DNA of 64,000 nt from Hysterangium stoloniferum (Eukaryota > Basidiomycota > Agaricomycetes > Hysterangiales > Hysterangiaceae), in the NCBI GenBank assembly GCA_015178975.1, contig WHVD01000001.1, positions 2,046,001 through 2,110,000 on the forward strand. The letters are read 5' to 3'. The notes beneath the pieces were generated by a model. The model searched no databases, was not told the DNA's origin, and saw only the letters and a program-made list of their open reading frames with translations. This document shows, one piece after another, positions 54,968-64,000 of this stretch. The position numbers and the translations under genes were made by a program. Numbering within the stretch: the stretch's first letter is position 1; every line of letters begins with the position of its first letter.

Positions 54968-55526
54968 ATAATGGTCTGGGTTTGAGTGGGTAAGCTGTGT
55001 GAAAGTCAGTAATTATCTCTGTGGCATTGAGTTCCATGGCCAAAATCCATGAAGTCTCTTCATCAGTACCCTTGTAACCCACCCACTTGACCAAGTAAAG
55101 GAGTTTACAAGTGCATCAATGCTTATCTATTTTTGAGTCTAAAATTTGAGAGGTTTCAAACTCAGGTTCTCCATCAATAATGACCAGAGGAGGTGGAGAT
55201 TGCATGCGATCCAGGATAGTGTTAGCAGTACAAGGTTCTAACATAGAAACATGAAATACCAGGTGTACTGTGCACATGCTATCCAGAAGCCATAGGGTCC
55301 ATGAGACTGAACCTACTTGTGCTATTATTTCAAATGGACCTAAATATTTTTCAGCAAGCTTTTTTGATGGACAGGTAGTCTGAAAGAATTGAGCTTTGGC
55401 AAAAACATGATCACCAATTTTGAAGTTAGGTGGCAGAATCTGGTTTTTGTGCACTGAACGCTGATATTGCTCTTGGGTGGATATTATTGCAGTCTGGAGT
55501 TCTTCATGGAGCTCATGGAGGTCCAT
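54968..55526 (-). pseudogene. Ty3/gypsy chromovirus integrase C-terminus and chromodomain
   Basis: The minus strand reads LPPNFKIGDHVFAKAQFFQT, KKLAEKYLGPFEIIAQVGSV, HLVFHVSMLEP and FETSQILDSKIDKH. After an in-frame TGA the chromodomain follows: LYLVKWVGYKGTDEETSW and a tail ending RPLSSL at about 54,968. This is the typical C-terminus of fungal chromoviruses, where the chromodomain directs integration to heterochromatin. The element is truncated upstream at about 55,560. Confidence 0.9.
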
Positions 55527-55559
55527 GACAAACTCTTGAGCATGGGTGGAGGTGAGATT

Positions 55560-56450
55560 TCATTCTGGGTGTACTGTAATATTTGGATTGTAACCCATTT
55601 TTTGATTGTGAAACATAGTCACTTATTCACCTCGTGTTTGTTTAATCCTTCCATCTTTGTCACTGTGCACCCTCTGCACCTCTCCTTGGATTACTGACTT
55701 ACTTGTTGGGATTTAACTGCAAAGGTGAGTGCACTACATTTCACTATCTCATTCAATACTCTCTATTCTATCATTCTTTTTGTTGCAACTTACTTTCCCA
55801 TATGTTACATCGTTTCCATACCCTCATGTATGTCTCATTGAGCTGCTATGCCTCTCTCTATTGAGACTTGTATAAAAACCCTAAGTTCTGGTTAACTTTC
55901 TAAACCAAATAAATTTAAATTATATGAACTATATTTGAAAGTTTGCATAATATACAAGAGAATCCATCTTATCCCAAAGATTAAGTCATAACCCGAGTAA
56001 TTTTGGTTAACTATAATGTTTGTGGACATTTTAAAAGTCATGGAGATACTAGAGAATGTATTTTATCCCAAAGATTAGGTAACAACCCAGATAATCTTGT
56101 ATAACCATGACATTTGTGCATATTTTAAGGGAGTGTACAAGTCTTAAAGATGAAGTTTTGGGTTAATGAAATATAAATCCCTAAAACATGTAGTCATAGC
56201 CAGGAGAATTAGTCTCACTTAAAAATATGAGGACTTTTTTCATAAAATTTTGTGTATTCAATGAATTGTGACTATCCTCCATCTATAATTAATCAACAGG
56301 AAGAAATAGTTGACGTTATTCCTATTTCTCCCGACTATGATAATTGATTAGATTAGCATCTTATTTCTTTTATCATTAAAAACAAAAGTATTATTTAATT
56401 CTCAGAACGTGATTGAGTATTATGACTCAGTCAAAAGGAAGAGGGGATTT
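55560..56450 (+). other. AT-rich non-coding region before the 1.2-kb LTR
   Basis: No coding region. It includes a direct repeat of about 110 bp (55,960-56,010 region against 56,050-56,105; shared TTATCCCAAAGATTA and ATAACCATGACATTTGTG-type text). A purine tract, AAAAGGAAGAGGGGA, lies at 56,434-56,448 before the LTR. Confidence 0.5.
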
Positions 56451-57344
56451 TGTGAGGTATCAGCATTATCTCATAATGTTCTCTTAATTTTCTTTGAATT
56501 ATTTAATATTTTCTTGAATTTTTATTGAATTTTTACTATGTTTATTGTGAAAAATAGGCCTTATTCCTTTTAACTTTGCATAAATAATAGCATATATGGA
56601 CTCATATTATGCTATTATTACTTACTTAACTTATTATAATTTTTAACTAATTATTTATATTTTATTTACTTAGTTATTGCCTTTCGGCACCTTGTTGCAG
56701 CCTTGTCTGCACATTTTTGGAGTCACATGACTTATTAGATAAGCCTCCGGTGTCGGGATGTCACACAAGTCACGGATGTCGGCCTTGAACCTTCATGTTC
56801 AAGCAACAGGTTGGAACCCTTGTCTCAGAGAGGGGAATCACATGATAAATAAAGGGTAAAAAATAGATAGAATATGAGGTCATTATGACCTAACTAATGA
56901 CCTCATAAACTAAATAATTAGCTAATCATTTAGTTATCAAAATGTATATAAGGAGGGCCAAGTTTCCAATAAAATCATCTTATCACACACATTTTACTGC
57001 ACAGCTCAGAAGCTTATCTAATCATCCTAAGGACAATAATAGCCTTAGTATGATACACTCGCTGCAAGCACCTACACTTGCAGAATCTTGAATCTTTGTC
57101 AGCAACTCTTGAACTTAGCTAATCATCTAAGTTCCCCCAGCCTCACAGCTACTCTTTAGGCTTATTAATTACATAATAAACCTAATAAGTATCTAAGTAT
57201 CCTTACTGAAATTCCCTGCCAATACTAGATTATTTAAGGCCCAGCCCTAAGTTTATTGAATTAATCAAGTACAAGCTTTCAATTAATCCAACACAAATTA
57301 CTTTCTCTATTAATAAATTATTTAAAACCTTGTTAAATAACTAT

Positions 57345-58800
57345 TGCTGCTGCTGACAGAGCATGGCGATATGACGGCGAGGAGCAATACGGGGGTGACC
57401 CACGGTGATAATGTGATCGCCGCTGCATGTATGCGGGACCGGAGCCAGAACCGAAACCTGCCGGGTCAGTTTGCATGGGGGGAGATGACGTGGGGCGCAA
57501 TAAAGAGGACCAAAGGCGTGGAGCGAAAGAGCGTTGTTTGGGGGGGGGAAAGAACCCTCGCCATTGGGGAGGTGAAAATCCTAGGCCTTGGGAGCGGAAG
57601 GGCATACCACCCCGATTGTGTCGTCATCCAGGTGGTGGTGAAAATTGGCCCCAAAGTGGCTGAAGAGCTGGCGCAGCGCAGGGGGTGGTATTGGTCGTGA
57701 TGGCTGCAGCGGTTCACGTGATCCATGCGTCTCCCCTTCTTCATAAAAGGAACGGCCACGGCGGGCGGGGTTTTTTGCTAAAGGCCAAGGGTAGGAGAAC
57801 GGGATGCAGGCAACAAAGCCAAAGTTCCACACGGGAATGAAACTTGCATATGTCAGTCTGACGCATCTTGCATGGGATTGGAAGATGACTCAAATGATCT
57901 GATCGCCTCATTTCCCTCACGCGAGAGGGTCCTCTCACCGACACTCAAGCTAGGTGGAAGGGGTCCTCCTTTCCAAGGACCGCGACAACACATGCAGTGG
58001 AGAAGTAAATGGGACCGTTCCGTCCACCCACGCTCAGACTGGATTTGAAAGGCTGCTCCATCGGCGCGACAGGCTGTTTGGGATCTGAAGTGGTAGTGTC
58101 CTTGGGATGCACAGGATTCATCAGCTCAGGAGGAGCATGCGTTGCAACAGACGGTTCGGGAAGAGAAGGTACCTCACGGCTCAGCCATTACTAGGCACAG
58201 CGACCTGAGCTGCACGCTATCATTTGACCGCTGAATCGCTTTCAGGATCTTCATCTCCTTTAAATCCACCCCGATGTCAATGATGGTGCATCGACAAGGA
58301 GCGGTGGTGGAAGCCGCATAGTGGTGATGGCCATCTCCATTGTCTTCACTCCATCTTGGCAACATTGGCCCCAGCCCCAGCCCCATTCTCCGTCTCTTAT
58401 CACTCCGCTCCTTCTCCTCCTTCTCTTTTCTTTCCTTATCTCTTTGAATTTTCCAGTCCGAAAGTGACAGGTGTGGAGGGGCTTGTACAGGAGGTGGAGG
58501 TGACGTGGATGGAGATGGCTCACAACATAGTGAATTTGGGGTAAGAGTGGTGCCTGGCATAACCGTGGGGGCTGGTGTCAGTGGAAGGTCAGAGGGCCGA
58601 GCGTCAGGGCCAGCGAGCGTAAGTGGAGAGGGATGTGTGGTGCTGGTCCTGCAGGAGGCGAGGGATCACATCCACAGCCATCTCTTTACTGCTCCCACAA
58701 ATAGGAATATCCCACACTGGGACATCCTTGGAATATGACAATTCACACCATGGATCAGCCGCAGACGACGCCAACAATGGCACATTTTTCAGTGTGGAGG
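57345..58800 (-). mobile_element. insertion in the 1.2-kb LTR
   Basis: It is absent from the LTR copy at 63.8 kb, where TAACTATT leads directly to the AAATAAGCATACAAGAATCC-type text. It includes the inverted repeat copy 57,352-57,832, and a minus-strand stretch with HLSLSDWKIQRDKERKEKEE of unknown origin. No transposase is recognised. Confidence 0.6.
57352..57832 (-). repeat. ~490-bp interspersed repeat, copy 2
   Basis: This is the inverted partner of 49,238-49,725. Both read NPARRGRSFYEEGE/SPARRGRSFFEEGE-type peptides. Confidence 0.8.
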
Positions 58801-59122
58801 ATGCCAATGTTGGCATCAAATAGGCATACAAGAATCCCAAGCTTTATATGAAGTCTCTGCTAAGTTACTGTGCATATATTCAGCTTCTAGCCCCTATTCT
58901 CAAGGAATAGTTATTTTATTTGCTAAAAGAGTCATATATATTGTTCTATTGAACCTTTTAATAATCAAAATATGCATTGATTTGAGTTGTTTAAGCTTAA
59001 TAGTGCAGGTCATTAATCTATCAGTATTTAAATTACTGGACCTTTCCTTATTTTATTGTTGAAGCTCTGTGACACGATAGCATATATTGAGCTATCTAAG
59101 AGAATCCCCTGAATACATTGCA

Positions 59123-60110
59123 GATAGGTAGATGTACATCTGCCTAAACTACTTTGCAACAGTTTCCCAATCTCATTCTGAGTTGAATGCAAGGCTTAGA
59201 AATGTAAAAAATTAATCCTCAGCAGCCATTTCTCTTGTAAAATTAAATTCATACACAGGCCACTGTTCTTAGATGGTTCTTAAATTTATTAAAATCTTAC
59301 AATGGATGAGACTCATAGTTGACTACATCACCAGTTTCACTAGAAATCATTTTGAATTAATTCATCTTTCATGTAACATTTATCATACATATAGTCGTAA
59401 GAAATGGGGCAGCTTATATTCTTCGACACGTGCTTATGTAAGGCAATAGACCATTTGATGAAACTTATTTGGTATGTTGGGTCTGTATTGCACTTCAAAT
59501 ATTATATAAAATGGGTAGTTGGCTTTTTAATAGTAAAGAAAAGGTCTAGCAGCCATCTTTGTACTATAAAATCCCCTGGTTTGTTGATGCAAGCCCTTAA
59601 AATTCCTTAAAATTTTCCTTAAAATTAAGCTCGGTTAACTTAATTAGGCCCTGTAGGTCACTTAATTGCAACTTATGTTTAAAAGCCAACCTAGAAAATT
59701 CTGTGTAGCTTATATTGACTGTTATTAATTCTCTTCACATACAACAGAACTTTTTCAGTGGGTTTTATTGCATTCAGGGCTGCTGGATGACAGGTCTTGC
59801 AATTATATTATGGGTGAACGTGGCTATCATGTGGTTTGTTATGAAACCAACACACTCGCCAACTCCAGAATGTCCTATTATTGATTATATACCATTATAA
59901 TAATAAATATATTACTCCCTTCAGTGCAAAAAGGTGATCGAGTAAACTACACTCGAGCCTATATGGAAAATATGTTTGATTATATAAGCAACTTCAACTA
60001 GGAGCTTTGTTTTAGCTCACTGTTTTGCAGTTGCCTTCTAGGCTTATGGACAGATAACAGCATGGAGAATGGGATGCTAAGAGTATGTGTCTTTTGCAAA
60101 ACCAGTAGGT
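59123..60110. other. no gene recognised
   Basis: AT-rich with small ORFs only. A plus ORF (59,715-59,900) includes a hydrophobic stretch (MTGLAIILWVNVAIMWFVM) but no family is recognisable. Confidence 0.4.
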
Positions 60111-60321
60111 ATTAAAAATAGTATGAGTTGACTCTATTGCAATACACAATCTACAAGGGTTTAATAAGCTTGTAATGAAAGTACTTGTGTCTCAATATCT
60201 CATGTCAGTTAGTGTAGCACCTCCTGAAAATATAGGTTTGGTGCTCTGGGAGGTGTATAGTGGTTCTGACACACATTAGCCTCCAAATGCATGGTCCACA
60301 ATTAGCATCTTTATATGAAAA
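60111..60321 (-). repeat. interspersed repeat, copy 2
   Basis: Its reverse complement aligns with 27,196-27,400 (ATGCTAATTGTGGACCATGC shared exactly). No coding. Confidence 0.75.
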
Positions 60322-61862
60322 GTTGCAATAATTGGTGGACTCCCCCTATAAAAAGGTGTGTTTCATCATCAAATTTAACAGTAGGTGTGTGTCTTTGTAC
60401 CCTTCATCAATCTACTAATGTAGACCCTTGTGCTTAGGTCTCTCAAAGCAGTGCAATGTTGGACGAAACTCCTTTGGGTCCACATATGCAGATAAATGAA
60501 AATGTGTTCAATGGGCTGCAGTCGAAGCCAGCAATGCTGATAACAACTGTGAGCACAAACATTAATTTATAAGTGTATGTAAGTCATTTCACACTCACAT
60601 CATTCCAGTCAAAGCCATCTACAAGTGGATATTCCAAAACATTCATCACCATGATAGAAGAAATAGATACAGGCCAAATGTATGCATTTGATGCAGTATA
60701 CTGGAGAGCTTAGTGAATACTTTGTGTGTCACTCTGCACTGACATCTTACCCTCACCTCTGAGCACATTTTTACCTATGTATCCACAAGATGTTCAAGTT
60801 GCATCACTATGGACAGTTCTGTTTCACCATCCCGCCCTTGAGTAAAAGCTATTTGTTTACTTTGCCATCTCATTTTCTCCACATGGGGTTCCCCATTCAA
60901 CGTGCTTCATGCAAGTGTGAAATTCACCAGTCTTGATAATCAGAATCATGGATCAGCAATCACAATTGGCAGTGATGGGACAAATGAGTGGGCAAGCGAT
61001 TTTGGCTCTAAATGCCTGTGTGCAAAACAATGCCTTCATAATGTGAGTCACACCTATATATTTCACCTATGTTGATAATAATGCAATGAAAAGTTTCTTT
61101 TTGAATTCCAGGAAATTGTGCCTCTATCCATGTTGAAAAAATTACTGGATGTCAAATATTGATACTCTTGTGAGCTCCAATCTATGTCCATGAAGACTTC
61201 AATGCCATAAGCGGCTTAAATCCATGTGAGTTTATATGGCCAGTGTGACTTAGTTGTCTGCTTACCAGGGTTTTGCTTTCTTCACTCATTAGGCCCATTG
61301 TATGGTATGTTCACAATATTTTACCCTATAGTGCTGTCTTACATCCACCCATGAAACTGTCCTACCAGTCTCATTCTGATCTACATGAGTCCTAATTGGC
61401 ATCTCCTTATGTGTGGTAACCAAATAATCACATTGACTCTGAAACTGATAGTTGGATCTTCTGAGCCCAAATCCACATATACCATGTGCATAGCCTCAAT
61501 ATCATCCCCCTGCTTGCTTTAGTCACAATAATGTGCCTCATTCTAGCAGTAGGCAACAAAACTGTTCAGATGTTTCTTTGTTTTGAAAAGATCCTTTAGC
61601 ATTAGCCCAAAATAAATTTTACAAATTCTGAATAAATTATCATAGATGCTCTAATATCACGAAAAGTTGATTACATAACCATGATGTCATATGTCCATTT
61701 ATGGCCATGAAATAATACCATGAATGCAGCTTGTACATCCAAATGGTTTTGTTGCCAAGATTCACAGAGCAAAGAAGTGGTCTAAACATATTCATGATCA
61801 CATGACTTTACTTAAAACCTGAACCTTAAATCCAAAAGTCACATGATTTGTTCATATTCAAG
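60322..61862. other. no gene recognised
   Basis: A TATA-like CTATAAAAAGG lies at about 60,347, but no ORF follows it. No structural RNA or repeat was found. Confidence 0.4.
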
Positions 61863-61870
61863 TATATATA
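61863..61870 (+). promoter_or_regulatory. TATA box upstream of the Tc1-like ORF
   Basis: TATATATA lies about 20-40 bp before the possible starts of the Tc1-like reading. Confidence 0.4.
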
Positions 61871-61888
61871 CAAGGCCTTTTAACATGC

Positions 61889-62360
61889 TTGTCCCCACAG
61901 TTCACTATGCGCACTGTTCCCCCTACTATTTGTAAACACATCATTACTCTGCTCCTCTCTAATGTCTCTGGGCCCTCTATTCATCAGACCACTGGTGTTA
62001 GCATTGGAACTATCTCAAAAATATGCTCTGAATACTGTCCTGAGGCTCCCAAGTCCTCTGGTAGTCGTCCAACTAAACTTACATCTGCCAATATCAGCTA
62101 TGCTAAGCATCTCATTTGCAGGCAGAAAGCTGATAATGCAGTGCAAGTTACCAAGTCTCTTCAGGATGTCACAAATCAATCCCTCTCCTCCCAAACTGTT
62201 CATCATGCCTTACGCAAAGCTGGCCTAAGGCCTGTGGTGAAGAAGAAGTGCCCTTTTCTGTGACAATCTCACAGGAGGGAGAGGCTACAGTGGGCAGAGA
62301 GACATCAGGAGTACACTCTGGAGGACTGGAAGAGAGTTGTATTCTCTGAGGAGACAAGTA
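61889..62360 (+). pseudogene. Tc1-like transposase N-terminal fragment
   Basis: Tc1/mariner transposases cut and paste DNA at TA sites. Here a helix-turn-helix part (TGVSIGTISKICSEYCPEAP, SGSRPTKLT, SLSSQTVHHALRKAGLRPVV) is followed by KKKCPFL and a TGA. The same frame then continues RRERLQWAERHQEYTLEDWK and VVFSEET, where the first catalytic Asp of the family's W-S-D-E-T is replaced. The rest of the DDE domain is missing. No inverted repeats were identified. Confidence 0.8.
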
Positions 62361-62468
62361 AATTATAATTATAGGTTCCTATAGGGGCTCTTGCTTGCCT
62401 CATATAGCTGAAATCAATATGTTGCCAAATGCTAGGACCACATGTATTCCCCCTGGTGCCTTCTACAC

Positions 62469-62477
62469 ATATAAAAG
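62469..62477 (+). promoter_or_regulatory. TATA box of the DUF3632 gene
   Basis: ATATAAAAG lies about 75 bp before the ATG at 62,550, with a C/T-rich leader between. Confidence 0.5.
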
Positions 62478-62549
62478 AACTCACTCGCAACTTGACCACC
62501 TACTCACAACTCTCCCTCTTTCCACCATCATCACTACATTCTCCCCAAC

Positions 62550-63426
62550 ATGTCGAAGACCCTTGAAGTTGTCCAAAGCATTCTGGTGGCCCTTGGCGAC
62601 TCTACCATCCCCATCGAATCACTTACCTCGACTGCTATCGCTCTTTCACTCCAATGCATAGCGAATGCCAACCACACTGATAATACACATGGACGTGATA
62701 CGGTGGGTGTTGATAGTTTCTTCTGGGCACTGTGGGATGGGGTTTATAAGCTGGCAGAGGAAGGTGACAAAGGCATCCAGGAGAGGCTTGTCACCTTTTT
62801 GAAGGGTGAAAAAGCTAGTGAGGTGGGGGAGCAGTGGGTTGTGAGGGGTGTGAAGGGCAGGTGGAATACCTTGCCCCTATTAGGCGACATGGCCAAGGAT
62901 ATTTGGAATGGTGAGTGGGTGCTGCTTCAGTCACCGACCCTCAAATGTTGACATGTTGGTTATGAAGGGCCAAATATCCCTCCTACTGTCAGTGATACAT
63001 CCCAAATTGTTCAGGACATCCTAGCTGGCGATGTGCCCCAAGTCCTCTTCTGCACCCGATCTATTCACAGTTGTCAAAGCCTGCCAGGGATATCTCAACC
63101 TGCAATGCTTTGCAGCTTGGCTCTGGCACGAGGTCCATGTCGATTTCCCTAGAGTGCTGGCCCTCAATATCATACATATTGGTCTCAAGGTCAGCGAAGG
63201 CACCTGTGAGTTAGATCTGGATATTGGCATGGTCTCCATTCACCAAGCCAGTGATGATGAGAGCGATGACGAGGACTATAACCCCAATTATGATCTCATC
63301 AATGACCTTTCTTTGGACGTCGAGGACAACAATGACCACATCAAGACACCGTGCCCTTTGGAAGTTGAAGCTGCTGCTACTTGGATGACTCCCTGCGAAA
63401 CAGGTCTCCTTAGTGCACAGCATTGA
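62550..63426 (+). pseudogene. DUF3632-family protein, frameshifted
   Basis: The first ORF (62,550-62,951) starts MSKTLEVVQSILVALGDSTI. It contains SFFWALWDGVYKLAEEGDKG, IQERLVTFLKG and WNTLPLLGDMAKDIWNGEW, the pattern of fungal DUF3632 proteins. After a stop and a frame change, LNLQCFAAWLWHEVHVDFP, VLALNIIHIGLK, a Asp/Glu-rich stretch and VEAAATWMTP continue the same family order. The break could be an intron I failed to place, but the TGA at 62,949-62,951 with in-frame family-like text after it favours a pseudogene. Function of the family is unknown. Confidence 0.65.
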
Positions 63427-63492
63427 GAGGGGTGTCTTTGCTGCTCAAAACACCATCTTTCCCATTTGGAACACCTTCACTGTGTTGAACAC

Positions 63493-64000
63493 TGTAATGT
63501 ATTGGGGATTCTCTTAGATAGCTCAATATATGCTATAGTATCACAGAGCTTCAACAATAAAACAAGCAAAGGTCCAGTAATTTAAATACTGATAGATTAA
63601 TGAGCTGCGCTATGAAGCTTAAACAACTCAAATCAATGCTTATTTTGATTATTGAAAGGTTCAATAGAACTGTGTATGACTCTTTTAGCAAATAAAAGAA
63701 CTATTCCTTGAGAATAGGGGCTGGAAGCTGAATATATGTGCAGTAACTTGGCAGAGACTTGATATAAGAGCTTCGGATTCTTGTATGCTTATTTGTAACT
63801 ATTAATAGTTATTTAACAAGGTGTTAAATAATTTATTAATAGGGAAAATAATATGTATTGGATTATCTGAGTGCTTGTACTTGATTAATTCAATAAACTT
63901 AGGGCTGGGCCTTGAGTAATCTAGTATTGGCAGGGATTTCAGTAAGGATACTTAGATACTTATTAGGTTTATTATCTAATTAATAAGCCTAGAGGGTAGC
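63493..64000 (-). mobile_element. ~1.2-kb LTR, minus orientation, cut by the window end
   Basis: Reverse complement of the LTR at 56,451-59,122 (inner parts), ending TACATTACA at 63,493 on minus. It runs off the window. It is uninterrupted where the other copy has its insertion. Confidence 0.7.

Larger units (their letters stand above)
56451..59122 (+). mobile_element. ~1.2-kb LTR, plus orientation, split by a 1.45-kb insertion
   Basis: It starts TGTGAGGTATCAGCA after a purine tract and ends near TACATTGCA. The parts 57,134-57,344 and 58,800-59,122 match the reverse complement of 63,493-64,000 in continuous order. The piece 57,345-58,800 is therefore a later insertion. The exact ends are tentative. 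Confidence 0.6.

Noticed and set aside
55116..55526. Host chromodomain protein
   Set aside because: The chromodomain directly follows a gypsy integrase C-terminal motif (KLAEKYLGPFEI...HVSMLEP), so it is a chromovirus remnant.

Overview
The window looks like a transposon-riddled, gene-poor region of a basidiomycete nuclear genome, most likely an Agaricomycete. The evidence is the gene families (DUF6533 membrane protein, HNH_2 nuclease, DUF3632, MLKL-like/pseudokinase proteins), GT-AG introns of about 45-60 bp, and the mobile elements: Ty1/copia, Ty3/gypsy chromovirus, a Tc1 relative, and a GCM-type zinc-finger MULE-like transposon. I cannot name the genus. There is no bacterial-style operon structure.

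Left part (1-34.6 kb). A solo copia-family LTR (542-775) is followed by an inverted duplication (about 1.0-2.29 kb against 3.01-4.33 kb) that carries the 5' end of a DUF6533 gene on both arms. The next 28 kb is a direct tandem array of three segmental units (about 4.2-13.15, 13.17-26.76 and 27.6-32.0 kb). The full unit order is: DUF6533 gene (+), truncated pseudokinase-like fragment (-), internally duplicated ubiquitin-specific protease locus (-), and an MLKL-like cell-death-type gene (-). Most copies are broken. A proline iminopeptidase remnant sits at 34.1-34.6 kb.

Nested insertions (19.53-25.84 kb). The unit-2 MLKL-like gene is split by a small solo LTR that contains a tRNA-like cloverleaf. 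A complete copia element (two 305-bp LTRs, CAATT target duplication, PPT, and an initiator-tRNA anticodon-type PBS) landed inside the T-arm of that cloverleaf. A miniature LTR element (TRIM-like), whose own LTRs also carry a different tRNA-like cloverleaf, then landed in the copia pol gene. The insertions are at least three layers deep.

Middle (34.62-42.68 kb). An 8.06-kb DNA transposon has related terminal inverted repeats and a 7-bp TTTTTAA duplication. On its minus strand it encodes a GCM/WRKY-type zinc domain, a DDE core, a USP-like cysteine-peptidase region, a PHD finger and a small RWHVKWWR-type domain. It is disrupted by two oppositely oriented solo LTRs with perfect target duplications, and it holds an interstitial (TTAGGG) tract and a large hairpin.

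Right part (44-64 kb). This holds a copia pol remnant, a GC-rich minisatellite, a JmjC fragment, and one apparently intact cellular-type gene (HNH nuclease, five exons, 47.6-48.9 kb) bracketed by the same minisatellite family. Next comes a Ty3/gypsy fragment with its 3' LTR and an antisense three-exon ORF, then two inverted copies of a ~490-bp repeat, two oppositely oriented ~1.2-kb LTRs, a Tc1-like pseudogene and a DUF3632 pseudogene at the right edge. The genes do not form a recognisable pathway. The window is best read as duplicated stress/cell-death and ubiquitin-related genes decaying under successive transposon waves.
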